This document shows, piece after piece, positions 30,954-38,741 of a stretch of 64,000 nt of DNA. Made by a program: the position numbers and the translations under genes. Every line of letters starts with the position of its first letter. Position 1 is the first letter of the stretch. The notes under the pieces were generated by a model. That model was not told where the DNA came from. It ran no database searches and worked only from the letters and a program-made list of their open reading frames with translations. This DNA is from Aquisalimonas sp007126095 (lineage in GTDB: Bacteria; Pseudomonadota; Gammaproteobacteria; Nitrococcales; Aquisalimonadaceae): NCBI RefSeq assembly GCF_048323695.1, contig NZ_JBLWFT010000005.1, positions 124,001 to 188,000 of the forward strand, read 5' to 3'.

Positions 30954-32393
30954 TTATTGCGCCGGCTCCGCGGCCGCCCGGCGGGCCGCCTGCAGAAAGC
31001 GCCGGCGGGCTTCATCCTCGCCCAGCAGGCCGTGGATGTCCGGCAGCTCAGGGCCGTGGTTCAGCCCGGTGAGCGCCAGCCGCAGCGGCATGAACAACTG
31101 TTTGCCCTTGGCCCCTGTGGCCTCCTTGACCGCCCCGGCGATCGCCTGCCAGTCACCTCCCGCATCGGCGGCGGCCTGGAAGAAGGCTGGTCCGGCCTGC
31201 TGCAGCCAGGCCAGGGCGCCGGCGTCCGGCTCGGGGACATCATCGAACAGAATATGGCACCACTGGCACACGTCCCCGGGGAACTGCACGTTGTCCCGCA
31301 CGGTGGCCATGAATGCCGCCTCCCGGTCCGCCGGCAGCAACTCGCCGGCGGCATCGCGCATCCACTGGCGCATGCGCTCGTCCGGCAGGGCGTGCAGCGC
31401 CTCCCGCTGCCAGTGCCGGAGCTGGCTCTCATCGAAGCGCGCCGGCGCGCGCCCGAGGCGCGCCAGATCGAATCCGGCAGAAAGCCCGTCCAGGCTCAGC
31501 AGGGCGTTGTCCTCGTAGGTATGCCCCAGACGCGCCAGATGGTTGACCACAGCCTCCGGCAGAAAGCCGGCCTCGCGCAGTTCGCTCACCGCGCGGCTGC
31601 CATTGCGCTTGGACAGCGGCGCGCCGTCGTCGCCGGTGATCATGCTGATGTGGGCGTAGGATGGCGCCCCAAGGCCGAGCGCCTCCAGCAGCAGCAACTG
31701 CCGCGGCGTATTGGTGAGATGGTCCTCGCCACGCAGCACATGGGTGATGCCCATGAGGGCATCGTCCACGGCGTTGCTGAAGAAAAACGCCGGTGTGCCG
31801 TCGGCGCGGCGGATGATGAAATCGCCGATATCGTCGGTATCGAACCGCTGGGGGCCGCGTACGTGATCCGTGAACGTAACGCTGCGCCCGCCCGGGACCC
31901 GGAAACGCAGGGTCGGTACCAGGCCACGGTCGCGCCGGGCCTGTCGTTCCTCGGTGCTCAGGTGGGCGCAGGTGCCCGCGTAGCGCGGCGCCTTGCCGGC
32001 GGCGCGCTGGGAGCGGCGGGAAAGCTCCAGCTCCCGCTCGGTGCAGAAGCAGGGATAGGCCAGATCCGCCGCTTCCAGCTGCTCGTAATAGGCTTCGTAC
32101 ACCGGCTGCCGCGCGGACTGGGCATAGGGGCGGTGGATGCCTTCCACCTCCGGGCCCTCCTGCCAGTCCAGCCCCAGCCAGCGCAGGTCCTCGCACAGCG
32201 CCTGGACATACTCGGCGCGGGAGCGCTCCACGTCGGTATCCTCGATACGCAGCACGAAATCGCCGCCGTCGCGCCGCGCCAGCAGCGCGTTGAACAGCGC
32301 CGTGCGCAGATTGCCGAGATGCAGCAGCCCGGTCGGACTGGGCGCAAACCGAGTCCGCGGCTTCTGGCTGGCGTCATGCTGGTGCTCTGTCAC
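30954..32393 (-). CDS. gltX: Glutamyl-tRNA synthetase
   Basis: Charges tRNA-Glu (479 aa). The HIGH-type motif is PSPTGLLHLGNLRTALFN and the KMSKS-type motif is PLSKRNGS. Zinc cysteines are in YPCFCTERE and the GTC further on. The start is a GTG at 32393 with AGGAG upstream. An open extension of 25 codons has a low-complexity, non-family sequence and is rejected. It is upstream of cysS and divergent from lpxH. Confidence 0.95.
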   Translation of the reverse strand: MTEHQHDASQKPRTRFAPSPTGLLHLGNLRTALFNALLARRDGGDFVLRIEDTDVERSRAEYVQALCEDLRWLGLDWQEGPEVEGIHRPYAQSARQPVYEAYYEQLEAADLAYPCFCTERELELSRRSQRAAGKAPRYAGTCAHLSTEERQARRDRGLVPTLRFRVPGGRSVTFTDHVRGPQRFDTDDIGDFIIRRADGTPAFFFSNAVDDALMGITHVLRGEDHLTNTPRQLLLLEALGLGAPSYAHISMITGDDGAPLSKRNGSRAVSELREAGFLPEAVVNHLARLGHTYEDNALLSLDGLSAGFDLARLGRAPARFDESQLRHWQREALHALPDERMRQWMRDAAGELLPADREAAFMATVRDNVQFPGDVCQWCHILFDDVPEPDAGALAWLQQAGPAFFQAAADAGGDWQAIAGAVKEATGAKGKQLFMPLRLALTGLNHGPELPDIHGLLGEDEARRRFLQAARRAAAEPAQ

Positions 32394-32533
32394 CGTCTTC
32401 TTCTCCTGCCCTCTCCCGGGCGCGACATCATAGCCGAGTCGCCGCCCCGGCCCAACCGCATCAACCATTTGAGGGTGCGGGCCGGCATGGTTATCCTCTT
32501 CGCTCGCCCTGAAGTCAGTCGAGGATGCCCATC

Positions 32534-33268
32534 ATGCTGCCCACGGTTTTCATTGCCGACCTGCACCTGGACGAGCGCCGGCCGCAGATCGTGCAGTTAT
32601 TCATGCAGTTCCTGCAGCAGACGGCGGGGCGCACCGATGCGCTCTACATCCTCGGCGACCTGTTCGAGGCGTGGATCGGCGACGATGCCGTGCCCGCCGA
32701 CCACCCGGTAATCCAGGCGCTGGCCGCCTTTTCGGCCACCGGCACACCGCTGTACGTGATGCGGGGCAATCGCGACTTCCTACTGGGCGACCGCTTCGCC
32801 GAAGCCACCGGCGCCACCATGCTGGACGACCCCACCATCGTCCGCCTGGGCGATGAGCCGGTCCTGCTCATGCACGGCGATCTGCTGTGCACGGACGATC
32901 ACGAGTACCAGCAGTTCCGTGCCATGGTGAACGATCCGGCCTGGCAGGCGCAGTTCCTGGCCCGGTCGGTGGACGAGCGGATCGCCCTGGCTAAGGAAGC
33001 CCGGGACGAGAGCGCGTCACGCAACAGCATGCTCGCCGACACCTCGGATTCCATCATGGACGTCAATGGCGACACGGTGACGGCCACCATGCGGGAGCAC
33101 GGCGTCCACCGCCTCATCCACGGCCACACCCACCGCCCCGACCGGCACCGGTTCGAGCTGGACGGCCGTCCGGCGGAGCGCATCGTGCTGGGCGACTGGT
33201 TCGAGCAGGGCAGCGTGCTGCGCTACCGGGATGGCGACTACGACCTCAAGCGCCTGCCCCTGAGCTGA
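32534..33268 (+). CDS. lpxH: UDP-2,3-diacylglucosamine diphosphatase LpxH
   Basis: Hydrolyses UDP-2,3-diacylglucosamine to lipid X in lipid A synthesis at the inner membrane (244 aa). Calcineurin-like metal motifs are D9-x-H11 (IADLHLD), GD in ILGDLFEAWIGDD, GNRDFLLG, HGDLLCTDD and GHTHRPD. Of two ATGs, that at 32534 has GAGG spaced 9 nt. The one at 32525 abuts the GAGG and is less likely. Confidence 0.95.
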   Translation: MLPTVFIADLHLDERRPQIVQLFMQFLQQTAGRTDALYILGDLFEAWIGDDAVPADHPVIQALAAFSATGTPLYVMRGNRDFLLGDRFAEATGATMLDDPTIVRLGDEPVLLMHGDLLCTDDHEYQQFRAMVNDPAWQAQFLARSVDERIALAKEARDESASRNSMLADTSDSIMDVNGDTVTATMREHGVHRLIHGHTHRPDRHRFELDGRPAERIVLGDWFEQGSVLRYRDGDYDLKRLPLS

Positions 33269-33277
33269 GCCAGCGGC

Positions 33278-33916
33278 TCAGTCCTCCTGGAACACCGTCA
33301 CGGCGAGAAAGCGGATGGGCACCTCTACCAGCCGTTCGGGGCCGTGGGGCACCCGGGCATCGAAGGTGAACGCGTCACCGGCCTCCAGGGTGTAGACCTG
33401 CTTGCCATGACGGTACTCGAGCCGCCCCTCCAGCATGTAGAGGAACTGCATGCCCTCGTGCTGGAAAGTGGGAAATGCCTCGCTCTCGTCGTCCATGGAA
33501 ATGAGAAAGGGCTCGAAATTGCGCTGCTGGCCGCGGTGGTAGGCGAGCAGGTGGTAGGTGTGGCCGCGGCGCGTGCCCCGGCGCACCACCTCCATACCCT
33601 CCCCCGCCTTGACCAGCTGGGCGCCACCCTCGGGGGAGTCGTAATCCCGGAACAGCTGCGAGAGCGTGAGCCCCAGCGCGGAGGTGAGCCGCTCCAGTGA
33701 ATCCAGGCTGGTTGCCACCTGGCCATTCTCGATCTTGCTCACCATGCCGCGGCTCAGCCCCGCCAGCTCGGCCACGTCGGCCAGAGTGAGATCCTGGGCC
33801 ACCCGCCGCTGGCGCAGCACGGCGCCGATGTACTGCTCCAGCCCCATGCGGCGCTCGCTGTCGGCCTGGCGGGTGGCCAGGGTCTTGGGTACGAAGGCGT
33901 CCCTGTCCTCGCTCAC
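33278..33916 (-). CDS. XRE-family transcriptional regulator with cupin domain
   Basis: Predicted DNA-binding sensor (212 aa). The helix-turn-helix is near residues 37-60 (LTLADVAELAGLSRGMVSKIEN). The C-terminal cupin spans about 120-205 with HEGMQFLYMLEGRLEYRHG and HGPERL. The start is a GTG at 33916, 4 nt after the mgsC stop, with GGAG 9 nt upstream. It is the last gene of the methylamine-type operon and probably controls it in response to a small nitrogen compound. The palindrome at 44025-44045 is a candidate target. Confidence 0.85.
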   Translation of the reverse strand: MSEDRDAFVPKTLATRQADSERRMGLEQYIGAVLRQRRVAQDLTLADVAELAGLSRGMVSKIENGQVATSLDSLERLTSALGLTLSQLFRDYDSPEGGAQLVKAGEGMEVVRRGTRRGHTYHLLAYHRGQQRNFEPFLISMDDESEAFPTFQHEGMQFLYMLEGRLEYRHGKQVYTLEAGDAFTFDARVPHGPERLVEVPIRFLAVTVFQED

Positions 33917-33920
33917 CGGA

Positions 33921-35249
33921 TCACACTCCGCCCTGTCCGGGGATCCAGCCGGTCCCCGCCAGGGGTACCCGGGCCATGGCGGCAGCCTCCATGTCCAGAG
34001 CCACGAGATCCTCGGGCTCCAGATTGTGGACGTGCGACTTGCCGCAGGCGCGGGCAATGGTCTGGGCCTCCAGGGTGATCACGCGCAGGTAATTGGCCAG
34101 CCGCCGGCCCGCCAGTTCCGGATCCAGCCGCGCGGCAAGCTCCGGATCCTGGGTGGAGATGCCCGCCGGGTCCTGGCCGGCGTGGTAGTCGTCGTAGAAG
34201 CCGGCTGCGGAGCCGATGCGCTTGTAGTCCTCTTCCCAGCGCGGGTGGTTGCACCCCAGGGCGATGAGAGCGGCGGTGCCGATGCTCACCGCGTCCGCGC
34301 CCAGGGCGATGGCCTTGGCCACGTCGGCGCCGTTGCGGATGCCGCCGGAGACGATCAGCTGCACCTTGCGGTGCATGTCCATCTCCTGCAGCGCCTGCAC
34401 CGCCTGGGGAATGGCCGCCAGGGTGGGGATGCCCACGTGCTCGATGAACACTTCCTGGGTGGCGGCGGTGCCGCCCTGCATGCCGTCCAGCACCACCACG
34501 TCGGCCCCGGCCTTCACCGCCAGCTTGACGTCGAAATAGGTGCGGCTGGCGCCGATCTTGATGAACACCGGCTTTTCCCAGTCGGTGATCTCGCGTAGCT
34601 CCTCGATCTTGATGGCCAGGTCGTCCGGGCCGGTCCAGTCCGGGTGGCGGCAGGCGCTACGCTGGTCCACGCCCTTGGGCAGGGTGCGCATCTCGGCGAC
34701 GCGGTCGCTGATCTTCTGGCCCATGAGCATGCCGCCGCCACCGGGTTTGGCGCCCTGGCCCAGCACCACCTCGATGGCGTCCGCCATGCGCAGGTGCTTG
34801 GGGTTCATGCCGTAGCGCGACGGCAGATACTGGTAGACCAGCGTACGCGACTGGCCGCGCTCTTCATCCGTCATGCCGCCGTCGCCGGTGGTGGTGCTGG
34901 TGCCCACGGCCGAGGCGCCGCGCCCCAGCGCCTCCTTGGCGTTGGCGGACAGCGAGCCGAAGCTCATGCCGGCGATGGTGACGGGAATGTCCAGGTGCAG
35001 CGGCTTGCTGGCGAAGCGGTCGCCCAGGACCACGTCCGTGCCGCAGCGCTCCCGGTAGCCCTCCAGCGGGTAGCGCGACATGCTGGCGCCCAGGAACACC
35101 AGGTCGTCGAAGTGCGGCACCTTGCGCTTGGCGCCGAAGCCGCGGATGTCGTAGATGCCGGTGTCGGCCGCGCGCTGGATCTCGCGAATGGAGTTGCGGT
35201 CGAAGGTCGCCGACTCACGCAGCCCCCAGTTATCGGTGTGGTCGTCCAT
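33921..35249 (-). CDS. mgsC: N-methylglutamate synthase subunit C (FMN-binding glutamate-synthase-like, GlxD type)
   Basis: Glutamate-synthase large-subunit-like FMN barrel (442 aa), the catalytic part of N-methylglutamate synthase, which turns gamma-glutamylmethylamide into N-methylglutamate. Family motifs are MSFGSLSANAKEALGRGAS, QGAKPGGGGML, KAGADVVVLDGMQGGT and GGIRNGADVAKAIALGADA. The 3Fe-4S cysteine segment of glutamate synthases is absent: residues 349-360 hold Y352, Y355 and D360 and no Cys, although the trailing PAGISTQDPEL is kept. Only four scattered cysteines exist (C69, C200, C333, C402). It could equally be labelled GlxD. No GltD-like reductase is nearby. Confidence 0.8.
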   Translation of the reverse strand: MDDHTDNWGLRESATFDRNSIREIQRAADTGIYDIRGFGAKRKVPHFDDLVFLGASMSRYPLEGYRERCGTDVVLGDRFASKPLHLDIPVTIAGMSFGSLSANAKEALGRGASAVGTSTTTGDGGMTDEERGQSRTLVYQYLPSRYGMNPKHLRMADAIEVVLGQGAKPGGGGMLMGQKISDRVAEMRTLPKGVDQRSACRHPDWTGPDDLAIKIEELREITDWEKPVFIKIGASRTYFDVKLAVKAGADVVVLDGMQGGTAATQEVFIEHVGIPTLAAIPQAVQALQEMDMHRKVQLIVSGGIRNGADVAKAIALGADAVSIGTAALIALGCNHPRWEEDYKRIGSAAGFYDDYHAGQDPAGISTQDPELAARLDPELAGRRLANYLRVITLEAQTIARACGKSHVHNLEPEDLVALDMEAAAMARVPLAGTGWIPGQGGV

Positions 35250-35259
35250 CGGACCCTCC

Positions 35260-35943
35260 TCAGCCGCCGTCGGCGTTGTCCACGTGGAAGTTGTAGAGCT
35301 GGCGTGCGGAGCCGTAACGGCGAAAATCCGCCGGATCGGCCTCGAACCCCGCCTGCGCCAGCAGCTCGCGCAGCTCGGCCCGGTGCTCGTCACGCATCTC
35401 CTTCTCGATGCAGTCGGCCCCCAGGGACTCCACCGAGCCGCGTACATACAGCCGCGCCTCGTAGAGCGAGTCGCCCAGGGCTTCGCCGGCATCACCGCAG
35501 ACCACCAGACGGCCGGCCTGGCCCATGAATGCACTCATGTGGCCGACGCTGCCGCCGACCACGATATCCACGCCCTTCATGGAAATGCCGCAGCGGGCGG
35601 CGGCGTCGCCATCGATCACCAGCAGCCCACCATGGGCGGTGGCGCCGGCGGACTGGGAGGCGTTGCCGTGCACGTGCACGCGGCCGGACATCATGTTCTC
35701 GGCCACGCCCACGCCGACGGTGCCGTGCACGTTGACCGTGGCCTGCTGGTTCATGCCGGCGCAGTAATAGCCGGCATGGCCGTCGATGTCGACGGCAATG
35801 GCCTGATCCAGGCCACAGGCCAGGGCGTGGCGGCCGTCGGGGTCGGTGATCCGCCAATGGGGCTCGGTGAGTTCGCGCGCCTGGTCGTGGAGCAGCTGGT
35901 TCACCTCCCGCACGCTGTGTTCCGCGAGGCTGATGGTCTTCAT
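35260..35943 (-). CDS. mgsB: N-methylglutamate synthase subunit B (GXGXG domain, GlxC type)
   Basis: Homolog of the C-terminal beta-helix (GXGXG) domain of glutamate synthase as a separate 227-aa protein. The repeats are visible as NVHGTVGVGVAENMMSGRVHVHGNA, KGVDIVVGGSVGHMSAFMGQAGRL and VCGDAGEALGDS. It is structural and bridges the amidotransferase and FMN subunits. Its start overlaps the mgsA stop by 4 nt and mgsC follows after 10 nt. Confidence 0.8.
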   Translation of the reverse strand: MKTISLAEHSVREVNQLLHDQARELTEPHWRITDPDGRHALACGLDQAIAVDIDGHAGYYCAGMNQQATVNVHGTVGVGVAENMMSGRVHVHGNASQSAGATAHGGLLVIDGDAAARCGISMKGVDIVVGGSVGHMSAFMGQAGRLVVCGDAGEALGDSLYEARLYVRGSVESLGADCIEKEMRDEHRAELRELLAQAGFEADPADFRRYGSARQLYNFHVDNADGG

Positions 35944-36866
35944 GTACCGGTCTCCTGGCTGGTCAGCGGTCCGCCCTCCCAGACGTAGACCCGCTTGGGC
36001 GCGGGCTCCCAGACCCGGGCGTTCTGGATACCGGGCAGCGTGGTCAGCGCCCGGTACTCCGAGGCCATGGCCACGTAGTCCGCCGTCTCGGCCATCACCG
36101 CCGGCTTGCAGGCGATGGGGTCGCGCAGCACGGCGAAGCCGTTGCGGGTGCCCACGGTGAAGGTGTAGAAGCCGTCAAGATCGTCAACGGCGCGCTCCAG
36201 GGCCGCGGTGAGGCTGTCCCCCTCGGCCATGCGCCAGGTCAGATAGGCCGCCGCCACCTCGGTGTCGTTGTCCGTCTCGAACCGCAGGCCGGCTCGCTGG
36301 AGCTGGGTGCGCAGACGGTTGTGATTGGACAGCGAGCCGTTGTGCACCAAGCAGAGATCGTGCCCGGTGGAGAACGGGTGGCTGCCCTCCATGTTCACCG
36401 CGCTCTCGGTGGCCATGCGCGTGTGGCCGATGATGTGGGTGCCCTGCATACCCTGGAGCCCGAAGCGCTCGGCCACCAGGCGCGGATGGCCCACGCCCTT
36501 GAGGATTTCGATGCTGTGACCGACGCTCATCAGGTGCACGCCGGGGGCGTTGTCACGCAGCCAGCCGCGCACTGCGTCGGCATCGGTGCCGGTCTTGAAC
36601 ACCGCCGCGGTGGCGTTGCGGAACCACTCCACCGGCTCGCCCAGGTGCGCCTGCAACGCCTCGGCAATACCTGCCCAGTCAGTGGCGGGATCCTCCGCCT
36701 GCAGCGTGTACTTCAGGCGCTCGTGCCCCACGTCGTCGCCGTAGATGGCGAAGCCGGCGCTGTCCGGGCCGCGGTCGCCCATGGACAGCAGCATGGGCTG
36801 GAACAGCTCGCCCAGCCGGGGCTGCAGCGCCTCGTTCTTCAGATACAGTCCAACAATGCCGCACAT
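35940..36866 (-). CDS. mgsA: N-methylglutamate synthase subunit A (class II glutamine amidotransferase, GlxB type)
   Basis: Ntn-type amidotransferase domain as a separate protein (308 aa). The N-terminal nucleophile C2 (MCGIVGLYLK) is exposed after Met removal. GHTRMATESAVNMEGSHPF and LVHNGSLSNH are the usual substrate motifs, with NDTEVAAAYL. In the N-methylglutamate pathway this unit is thought to act on gamma-glutamylmethylamide rather than glutamine. It follows gmaS by 33 nt. Confidence 0.8.
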   Translation of the reverse strand: MCGIVGLYLKNEALQPRLGELFQPMLLSMGDRGPDSAGFAIYGDDVGHERLKYTLQAEDPATDWAGIAEALQAHLGEPVEWFRNATAAVFKTGTDADAVRGWLRDNAPGVHLMSVGHSIEILKGVGHPRLVAERFGLQGMQGTHIIGHTRMATESAVNMEGSHPFSTGHDLCLVHNGSLSNHNRLRTQLQRAGLRFETDNDTEVAAAYLTWRMAEGDSLTAALERAVDDLDGFYTFTVGTRNGFAVLRDPIACKPAVMAETADYVAMASEYRALTTLPGIQNARVWEPAPKRVYVWEGGPLTSQETGT

Positions 36867-36899
36867 GACAGCACTCCTCTCTGGTTCGGCCGCCGCGTG

Positions 36900-38234
36900 T
36901 CAGAAGAACTCCGCGTAACGCTCCACCTCCCAGGCGGAGACGTGGCGGTTGTACTCGATCCACTCGTTGCGCTTGAGCCGGATGAACTCGTCAACAATCC
37001 CCTGGCCGAGGGTTTCGCGGAACAGGGGGTCGGCCTCCAGCTCGTTGAGCGCCTGATTGAGCGTCTGGGGCAGGATGCCGATGCCCTGCTCCCGACAGTC
37101 GGCGGCGGTGTAGTTGTACAGGTTGACGTTCTGGGGCTCGCCCGGCTCCAGCTTGCGGTCGATGCCATCCAGGCCAGCAGCGATCAGCCCCGCGGTGACC
37201 AGATACGGATTGCAGCCCGCGTCCGGCAGGCGGTACTCCAGTCGGCCGTAGGGCACCCGCACCATGGCCGAGCGGTTGTTGTCGCCGTAGGTGACGTACA
37301 CCGGCGCCCACGTGGCGCCCGAGGCGGAACCACCTACCACCAGCCGTTTGTAGGAGTTCACCGTGGGCGCGGCCAGGGCGCACAGGGCGTGGGCATGGTG
37401 CAGCAGCCCGCCCAGGAAGTGGTAGCCCAGGTCCGACAGCCCCAGGCCGCGTTTGTCGCTGTCGTCGTGGAACAGGTTGGTGCCGGACGCGTCCACCACC
37501 GACATGTGGTAGTGCATGCCGTTGCCGGTACGGCTGGAAATGGGCTTGGGCATGAACGAACAGATCATGTCCATCTGGTGCGCGATCTCGCCGGCGGCCA
37601 TGCGCAGGAACACGAAGCGGTCCGCCGAGGTGAGCGCATCGCTGTGAGTGTAGTTGATCTCGAACTGGGCGTTGGCGTCTTCGTGGTCGATCTGGTAAAC
37701 GTCGAAACCGACCTGCTGGAGGCTGCCCACCAGCTCCTCGAGAAAGGCCCGCGAGCGCGACAGCCCCTTGTAGTCGTAGCAGGGCTTGTCCAGGGTGTCG
37801 CTCTCGTCCACCGGGTGGAGTTCGCCATTGCCGTTGCGCTGAAACAGGCAGAACTCCGGCTCCAGGCCAGTACTGAAGGTCCAGCCCCGCTCCTGCAGCC
37901 GCTCCAGCTGGCGCTGCAGCACATGGCGCGAGTCCAGCGGATAGGGCTTGTCATCAACAAAGCCGGTGCAGGCGATACGGGCGTAACCCGGCTGCCACGG
38001 CACCAGGCTCAGGCTGTTGAGGTCGCCGCGGGCCATGAAATCGGACTCGTGCGGCTCCATGCCCAGCCCGGAAACGGCGAACCCGGCGAAGCCGGCGCCA
38101 TCCTCGAGCACGTTGGACAGACAGTGCGCAGGCACGGACTTGGTCTTGGCCACCCCGTGGATATCCACGAACTGGGCGAGTACGAATCGGACGTTGTTGT
38201 CGGCAAGCAGCTTCTCGGCATCACTTTGCAGCAT
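36900..38234 (-). CDS. gmaS: Gamma-glutamylmethylamide synthetase (glutamine synthetase family, GlnT-like)
   Basis: ATP-dependent ligase of the glutamine synthetase fold (444 aa). With methylamine it would form gamma-glutamylmethylamide, the entry step of the pathway. Motifs are VDIHGVAKTKSVP (N-terminal beta-grasp), GLEPEFCLF (metal Glu), FEINYTHSDAL, GNGMHYHMSV (substrate/ATP), and VRVPYGRLEYRLPDAGCNPYL near the C-terminus. It is not a housekeeping GlnA: it is shorter and lacks the adenylylation-loop tyrosine motif. The assignment over GlnT or other gamma-glutamyl ligases rests on the neighbours mgsABC and mgdABCD. Confidence 0.75.
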   Translation of the reverse strand: MLQSDAEKLLADNNVRFVLAQFVDIHGVAKTKSVPAHCLSNVLEDGAGFAGFAVSGLGMEPHESDFMARGDLNSLSLVPWQPGYARIACTGFVDDKPYPLDSRHVLQRQLERLQERGWTFSTGLEPEFCLFQRNGNGELHPVDESDTLDKPCYDYKGLSRSRAFLEELVGSLQQVGFDVYQIDHEDANAQFEINYTHSDALTSADRFVFLRMAAGEIAHQMDMICSFMPKPISSRTGNGMHYHMSVVDASGTNLFHDDSDKRGLGLSDLGYHFLGGLLHHAHALCALAAPTVNSYKRLVVGGSASGATWAPVYVTYGDNNRSAMVRVPYGRLEYRLPDAGCNPYLVTAGLIAAGLDGIDRKLEPGEPQNVNLYNYTAADCREQGIGILPQTLNQALNELEADPLFRETLGQGIVDEFIRLKRNEWIEYNRHVSAWEVERYAEFF

Positions 38235-38258
38235 GGCGGGCCTCCCCGTTAGGTATCG

Positions 38259-38741
38259 TTAGTCTTCTGCCAGGCGGTCATGGTCGCGGACCACGGCCGT
38301 CAACATGGCGTCCAGGTACGCGCCGTAACTGGGATCGCAGCCCAGCAGGATGCCGTCCGGGCGGTCCGGATGGCGGTACAGCCAGGCCGTCACACCGGCG
38401 ACGGCCGCGGCCAGCCACCCCCCTTCGGGAAGCTGGCGGAGATCGTGCGGGCAGAGCTGGCGCATGGCGTGCGCCCAGCCCCCCCCCGAGAGGCACAGCA
38501 CGCGATCGCTGCGCGTCAGACACCACGGCGGTGTCGCGGCCGGCGGCGTCCATGGATCGGCCGTCACCACCAAGTAGTCGTTGCGGCCCGTAAAGGCAAC
38601 GAGACCGGCACCGCACGGGAGTGCCGTCTGCTCGGTCTCCGGCACCGGCAGACCCGCGTCCCGCAGGACATCCGGGGCGCCGCTGCCCACCAGTTCGCAC
38701 ACCGCGAACCGCACATCGGCCTCCAGCGTCAGGTCGTTCAT
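38259..38741 (-). CDS. mgdD: N-methylglutamate dehydrogenase subunit D (sarcosine oxidase gamma-like, SoxG type)
   Basis: Small subunit (160 aa) of the heterotetrameric sarcosine-oxidase-like enzyme, distantly related to the aminomethyltransferase fold. It is weakly conserved. It is recognised mainly from position after the alpha subunit (4-nt overlap) and the pattern YLVVTADP ... VLCLSGGGWAHAMRQLCPHDLR. It is structural, with no catalytic residues expected. Confidence 0.75.
   Translation of the reverse strand: MNDLTLEADVRFAVCELVGSGAPDVLRDAGLPVPETEQTALPCGAGLVAFTGRNDYLVVTADPWTPPAATPPWCLTRSDRVLCLSGGGWAHAMRQLCPHDLRQLPEGGWLAAAVAGVTAWLYRHPDRPDGILLGCDPSYGAYLDAMLTAVVRDHDRLAED

Noticed and set aside
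36900..38234. Housekeeping glutamine synthetase GlnA
   Set aside because: It has 444 aa, lacks the GlnA adenylylation-site context, and sits in a sox/glx-like operon instead of near ntrBC.
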